DNA of 35,926 bases from Deltaproteobacteria bacterium. GTDB lineage: Bacteria; Myxococcota_A; Polyangia; Nannocystales; Nannocystaceae. The notes beneath the pieces were generated by a model. That model worked only from the letters and a program-made list of their open reading frames with translations, searched no databases and was not told where the DNA came from. This document shows positions 32,197 to 35,926 of the stretch, one piece after another. Numbering within the stretch: the first letter of the stretch is position 1; each line of letters begins with the position of its first letter. A program made the translations under genes and the position numbers. The stretch covers positions 1 to 35,926 of the forward strand of contig CANLQR010000013.1 in the NCBI GenBank assembly GCA_947492135.1, given 5' to 3'.

Positions 32197-33780
32197 GTGT
32201 TTTGCCGCTCGCGCCTGTCCCCGCTCGTGATCGCCATGCTCGTGTCGGGCTGTCCGAGCAGCGGCAGCCTCGACAACACCGCGGCCGTGGATGGCGGCGG
32301 AATCCCGGCCGGCGCGCTGGAGCACCGGGCCGCCAACGATCAGGCGAACGCCGCGTATCGCTGGGTCGACATCATGCTCGAGGCCACTGGGCGCGAGGTC
32401 GACAAGGTCGGTGCGCGCCCGACCATCATCTCACGGCAGATGGCGATCCCGATGACCGCGATGTACGACGCCTGGGCAGCGTTCGACGAACGGGCGGTGG
32501 GGACCCGCATGGGCAGCGCACTGCGACAACCCGAGGCCGCACGAACGATCGTCAACAAGGAGATCGCGATCGCGTACGCGATGTACACCACGCTGGTCGA
32601 TCTGTTCCCCGCCGATGCGCCGTGGCTCGCCGACCGCATGCGCGAGATGGGCCACGACCCCACCGCGACGCCAACCGACTTCACCACGCCGGCGGGTATC
32701 GGACGGGCCGCGGCGCTGGCCGTACTGACCTACCGCAGGGCCGACGGTGCCAACCAAAGCGGCGATGCGCCAGGCGCCGATGGGCAACCCTACGGGGACA
32801 CCACCGGCTACACGCCCAAGAACACCATCGACAAGATCGTCGATCCCGACCACTGGCAGCCGATCGCGTTCGAAGATGGCAAGGGCGGCAGCTTTGCGCC
32901 GGGCTTCCTGACGCCGCAGTGGGGCGGCGTGCGACCGTTCGCGCTCGAACGCGGCGACCAGTTTCGGCCACCACCACCGCCGCTGGTGGGCTCTGCGCAG
33001 CTCGAGCAGGACACCAAAGAGTGCATCGCGCTCAACGGCAACCTGACGCTCGAGCACAAGGCGATCGTCGAGTTCATGCGCGACGGGCCCCGCTCGACCG
33101 GACAGTCGGGCCACTGGCTGCAGTTCGCACAGGATGTCTCTCGCCGAGACAAGCACGACCTCGATACCGACGTGAAGTTGTTCTTCGCGGTCGCCAACAC
33201 CGCGTTCGATGCGTTCATCGCCGCATGGGACGCCAAGCGTCACTACGACAGTTCCCGCCCGTGGACCCTGGTGCGCCACTACTACGGTGAGACGCCGATC
33301 GTCGGCTACCTCGGCGCGTGCAAGGGTGCGGGCACGATCAAGGGCAACGAGTGGTACCCCTACTCGCCGCGCACCTTCTTGACCCCGCCGTTTCCCGGCT
33401 TCCCTTCGGGCCACAGTACCGTCAGCGCCGCGTCATCAAAGATGCTCGCGCTGTTCACCGGCAGCGACGAGTTTGGCGCCTACGCCCGCCACGAGGCTGG
33501 CCAATACACCGAGACCGGGTGCAGCACCGCGCAGATGCAAGCCCGCGAGGGCCAGCCTTCGCAGTCCGTGGCGACGTCGCGCGAGATCATCTTGAAGATG
33601 CCCACGTTCTCCGCGGTCGCAACGATGGCTGGGATCTCGCGGGTGATGGGCGGCTACCATATCCAGGCCGACAACACCGCTGGCCTGGCGCTGGGTCGCA
33701 AGATCGCAGAGTACAGCTGGCCGAAGTACCAGGCCTACTTCGACGGCACGGCGATCGAGGCCAGCGCCCCGGCAAAGTGA
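32197..33780 (+). CDS. Vanadium haloperoxidase/PAP2 superfamily lipoprotein
   Basis: About 527 residues from a GTG at 32197. The N-terminus is a lipoprotein signal (PLVIAMLVSGC). The full active-site signature is present near the C-terminus: KRHYDSSRP (K-x6-RP), FPSGHST (PSGH) and SRVMGGYHIQAD (SR-x5-H-x3-D). These residues bind vanadate in haloperoxidases or phosphate in PAP2 phosphatases. The length and long N-terminal helical domain match bacterial vanadium-dependent haloperoxidase-like proteins rather than small membrane PAP2 phosphatases. Export as a lipoprotein places it in the periplasm or on the surface. Halogenating activity is a prediction only. No SD is seen before the GTG; an upstream start would overlap the preceding frameshifted gene. 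It converges on the kinase gene 21 bp away. Confidence 0.88.
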   Translation: MFCRSRLSPLVIAMLVSGCPSSGSLDNTAAVDGGGIPAGALEHRAANDQANAAYRWVDIMLEATGREVDKVGARPTIISRQMAIPMTAMYDAWAAFDERAVGTRMGSALRQPEAARTIVNKEIAIAYAMYTTLVDLFPADAPWLADRMREMGHDPTATPTDFTTPAGIGRAAALAVLTYRRADGANQSGDAPGADGQPYGDTTGYTPKNTIDKIVDPDHWQPIAFEDGKGGSFAPGFLTPQWGGVRPFALERGDQFRPPPPPLVGSAQLEQDTKECIALNGNLTLEHKAIVEFMRDGPRSTGQSGHWLQFAQDVSRRDKHDLDTDVKLFFAVANTAFDAFIAAWDAKRHYDSSRPWTLVRHYYGETPIVGYLGACKGAGTIKGNEWYPYSPRTFLTPPFPGFPSGHSTVSAASSKMLALFTGSDEFGAYARHEAGQYTETGCSTAQMQAREGQPSQSVATSREIILKMPTFSAVATMAGISRVMGGYHIQADNTAGLALGRKIAEYSWPKYQAYFDGTAIEASAPAK

Positions 33781-33801
33781 CGATCCCGCAGCGGTGGCCG
33801 C

Positions 33802-35652
33802 TCACAGCCGGCGCTGCGAGACCGGCTCGAGCCGCGGCACCTGACCGCGGCGGCCGGCGTGTACGCGAAATCGCCGACGTACGATCCAGTCGCCCTGCAC
33901 GAAGTCGACCTCGATCTCGGCCGGCGCGTCGATCGGCTCCGAGTGCAACTCGGCCTTCAGCGCGTGGCCCGACAGCGGCGCGACGCCGAGACTCTTGCGC
34001 TTGTCGGCGTCGATGATCTCGATCGTGTCCGCTCGGACGATCACCAGCGCGTCGCTGGGATGACGCATGAACACCAGGGCGATCGCACGGCCCTCATCGA
34101 ACTTGCGCAGGGGCTTGCCGGACTCGGCATGCAGCAGATGCACCTCGTTGCCGATCGCCAGCGCGAGATAGCCCGCCGCCGCTGCGACCGCATGGATCGG
34201 CGCGTTGCCGACCCGGTGTTGCCAGGGAACCTCGCGAAGCTCGCGGTCCCATCGGGTCACGGTGCCATCGGACTGCGTCACCAGGACATCGCCCTCGCGC
34301 GCTCGGCCAATCGCGGTCACATGGGCGGCGCTGGGCAGCGGTCGCATGACGGTCTCGGCCTCGGGGTCGGCCCAGTAGCTCAGGCCGCGTGGGTCGGCGC
34401 GATACAGCTGACTGCCGCTTTCGAGCACGAACGCACCCGGCGTGGCGATCTCTTGGCGAAAACCGGGATCGGGCGCGACCTCGGCGACGGCCACCGCGCT
34501 TGCCATCGGCACCGGCGGTGGCTCCGCTGTCGTCGGGGCCTGGGCGCCCCGACCAAACGCCCAGACCGCGACGACCGTCGCCGCGATCGTGCCGACCCAA
34601 GCGAGCACCAGGCCAGTGCCGAGCGGGCGCGACGCCGACGGCGGAGGCGGCCCCTGCGAGGCATCGATCGTGGCGACCTCGGCCGTGCGCCGCTGGGTGA
34701 CCCGGAGCGAAGCCCGGAGCGCCACCATCAGGCTCTGAGTGTCGGAAAATCGGTCAGCAGGCAGCTTGGCCAGACACTTGTCGACCACACTCACCACCGC
34801 TGGCGGAAGATCGGGACACAGCGTCCCCAGCGAGGTCGGCTGGTCGTAGACGATGGCGTGCAGCAGCGCCGGGGTCGAGTCGCCGTCGAACGCGCGCCGA
34901 CCCGCCAGCAACTCGTAGAGGATCGCTCCGAGCGCGAAGATGTCGGTGGCCGCATCGACCGAGCTGGTGTTGCCCGAGGCTTGCTCGGGGCTCATGTAGT
35001 TTGGCGTGCCCATCACCACGTTGGTGCGGGTCATGCTCTCGGCCGACGACTTCATCTTGCTGATGCCGAAGTCGAGCAGCTTGACGCCCAGCCGTGCCCC
35101 CGACTCACCCGCTTGCCCACGCACCATCACGTTGGTGGGCTTGAGATCCCGATGCACGATGCCCGCCGCATGCGCGGCCGCGAGCGCCGAGCACAGCGGC
35201 TCGAAAAGCCGAATCACCTCGCGCGGGGTCGCCCGACGCCCATGCATCCAGGTGTCGAGGGTGACGCCGTCGACATACTCCATCACCATGTACGGATTGC
35301 CGTCAGCGTCGGTGTTGAAGTCGAACACCTGGACGATCGCGTCGTGGTCCAAGCTCGCGGCGATCTCGGCTTCTTGGCGAAACCGCGCGTAGGCTTCGGT
35401 GTTGTGCGCGAACTGGTGGTCGAGAAATTTGATCGAGAACCGCTGCTGCAGCCGCACGTGCATCGCCTCGTAGACGGTGCCCATGCCGCCCGACGCGATG
35501 TTCCGTGTGATGCGATAGCTGTCACCCAGGACCGCGCCGATGCGCGCGTCGCTGTCGGACAGGCCGTCGCGGCCACCGCCAATCACCTGGGTTTGCGGGT
35601 CGCGGTTCTCGATGACCGCGAGATTGGGGCGCGGCGACACCGATGGGGACAT
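33802..35652 (-). CDS. Transmembrane Ser/Thr protein kinase with extracytoplasmic propeller-like domain
   Basis: 616 residues. The kinase domain (about 45-315) has every key motif: the glycine loop IASGGMGTVY, K75 (FSIKF), HRDLKPTN (167-174), DFG (194-196) and the activation segment ending TPNYMSPEQAS. After a linker there is one membrane helix (about 345-367, LVLAWVGTIAATVVAVWAF). The outside part (about 400-600) has repeated short beta blades (QLYRADPRGLSYWAD, VTQSDGTVTRWDRELREV, LLHAESGKPLRKFD) that resemble a PQQ- or WD-like propeller. It probably senses an external signal and phosphorylates cytosolic proteins. It is divergent from aroA with 74 bp between. Confidence 0.93.
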   Translation of the reverse strand: MSPSVSPRPNLAVIENRDPQTQVIGGGRDGLSDSDARIGAVLGDSYRITRNIASGGMGTVYEAMHVRLQQRFSIKFLDHQFAHNTEAYARFRQEAEIAASLDHDAIVQVFDFNTDADGNPYMVMEYVDGVTLDTWMHGRRATPREVIRLFEPLCSALAAAHAAGIVHRDLKPTNVMVRGQAGESGARLGVKLLDFGISKMKSSAESMTRTNVVMGTPNYMSPEQASGNTSSVDAATDIFALGAILYELLAGRRAFDGDSTPALLHAIVYDQPTSLGTLCPDLPPAVVSVVDKCLAKLPADRFSDTQSLMVALRASLRVTQRRTAEVATIDASQGPPPPSASRPLGTGLVLAWVGTIAATVVAVWAFGRGAQAPTTAEPPPVPMASAVAVAEVAPDPGFRQEIATPGAFVLESGSQLYRADPRGLSYWADPEAETVMRPLPSAAHVTAIGRAREGDVLVTQSDGTVTRWDRELREVPWQHRVGNAPIHAVAAAAGYLALAIGNEVHLLHAESGKPLRKFDEGRAIALVFMRHPSDALVIVRADTIEIIDADKRKSLGVAPLSGHALKAELHSEPIDAPAEIEVDFVQGDWIVRRRFRVHAGRRGQVPRLEPVSQRRL

Positions 35653-35726
35653 CGGCGGCCATCGGCACTGCTTGAGGCCGTCCGCGGCGCTCGACGCGGC
35701 CTGGGGGCATCGGGCAAGCTCCTCGG

Positions 35727-35926
35727 ATGAACGCCAGCGGCGCTGCGTCCGTGATCGTCCGCCCGGTCGGTGCCATCGACGCGCGGCCGCGGATTCCCGG
35801 CAGCAAGAGCATCACCAATCGCGCCCTGCTGCTGGCCGCGATCGCAGCGGGGCCCTCGTCGGTGGCCGGCTGGCTCGACGCCGAGGACACCCGCTGGATG
35901 CTCGGTGCCCTGCGGGCCCTGGGCAT
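35727..35926 (+). CDS. aroA: 3-phosphoshikimate 1-carboxyvinyltransferase (EPSP synthase), N-terminal part
   Basis: Only the first 66 codons are inside the window; the gene continues past the end. From the ATG at 35727 the sequence soon reads [18 protein letters not shown], the phosphate-binding [15 protein letters not shown] signature, and then [18 protein letters not shown], the matching AEDTxxMxxALxxLG helix. EPSP synthase joins shikimate-3-phosphate and PEP in aromatic amino acid synthesis. The start is the only ATG in frame before the signature; no clear SD precedes it. It diverges from the kinase gene. Confidence 0.9.
   Translation, partial: MNASGAASVIVRPVGAIDARPRIPGSKSITNRALLLAAIAAGPSSVAGWLDAEDTRWMLGALRALG

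Noticed and set aside
33859-35730. 623-codon plus-strand frame opposite the Ser/Thr kinase
   Set aside because: His/Arg/Asp-rich antisense of the kinase, which has all catalytic motifs on the minus strand.

Overview
The window is high-GC bacterial DNA. Its gene content points to a Myxococcota member, most likely Nannocystales-like. The signs are a Ser/Thr kinase with an extracytoplasmic sensor domain plus fragments of other kinases, many small Cys-rich lipoproteins with Ser/Thr-rich linkers, an Hsp70/DUF2760 pair, a large PAS hybrid histidine kinase and an Rpn-like PD-(D/E)XK protein. The taxonomic call is inference from gene content. No rRNA, tRNA, CRISPR array or complete insertion sequence was recognised.

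Region 1 (1-10.7 kb) is ordinary and intact. A 5'-cut M16 peptidase converges on a long minus-strand run. In order of transcription the run is: cytoplasmic molybdopterin oxidoreductase, SIMPL protein, orphan OmpR-type response regulator, haem c lipoprotein of cytochrome P460-like type, membrane-anchored MutS-like ATPase (GTGA overlap with the lipoprotein), and the malic enzyme-phosphotransacetylase fusion MaeB. An Rpn-like gene diverges from the molybdoenzyme.

Region 2 (11.7-20.9 kb) is a patchwork of signalling pieces. It holds a beta-barrel-like C-terminal remnant, a six-unit 12-bp tandem repeat, a Ser/Thr kinase N-lobe cut just before its catalytic lysine, an opposing PAS protein, a HisKA fragment, a CheB-CheR-PAS protein that has lost its N-terminal half, and an intact 1366-residue PAS hybrid histidine kinase with two receiver domains. 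After these come a VIT1/CCC1-type transporter, a kinase C-lobe remnant, and a beta-helix surface protein missing its start. The junctions are abrupt. They could be real recombination scars or assembly errors, and sequence alone cannot decide.

Region 3 (22-29 kb) is rich in surface and secreted proteins. It has a lipoprotein with five CC repeats, three further secreted or lipoproteins, and an N-terminally broken subtilase. Between them lie two damaged redox genes: a catalase-like gene with an in-frame TAG and a renalase-like flavoprotein with an internal deletion. A Dabb-domain gene overlaps the start of one lipoprotein.

Region 4 (29-35.9 kb) holds the DUF2760-Hsp70 operon, a frameshifted gene of unknown function, a lipoprotein of the vanadium haloperoxidase/PAP2 superfamily with a complete active-site signature, a transmembrane Ser/Thr kinase, and the start of aroA, cut by the window edge.

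The core metabolic, chaperone and kinase genes look intact. Lesions cluster in the signalling and surface-protein stretches. No complete novel defence or biosynthetic system was found.
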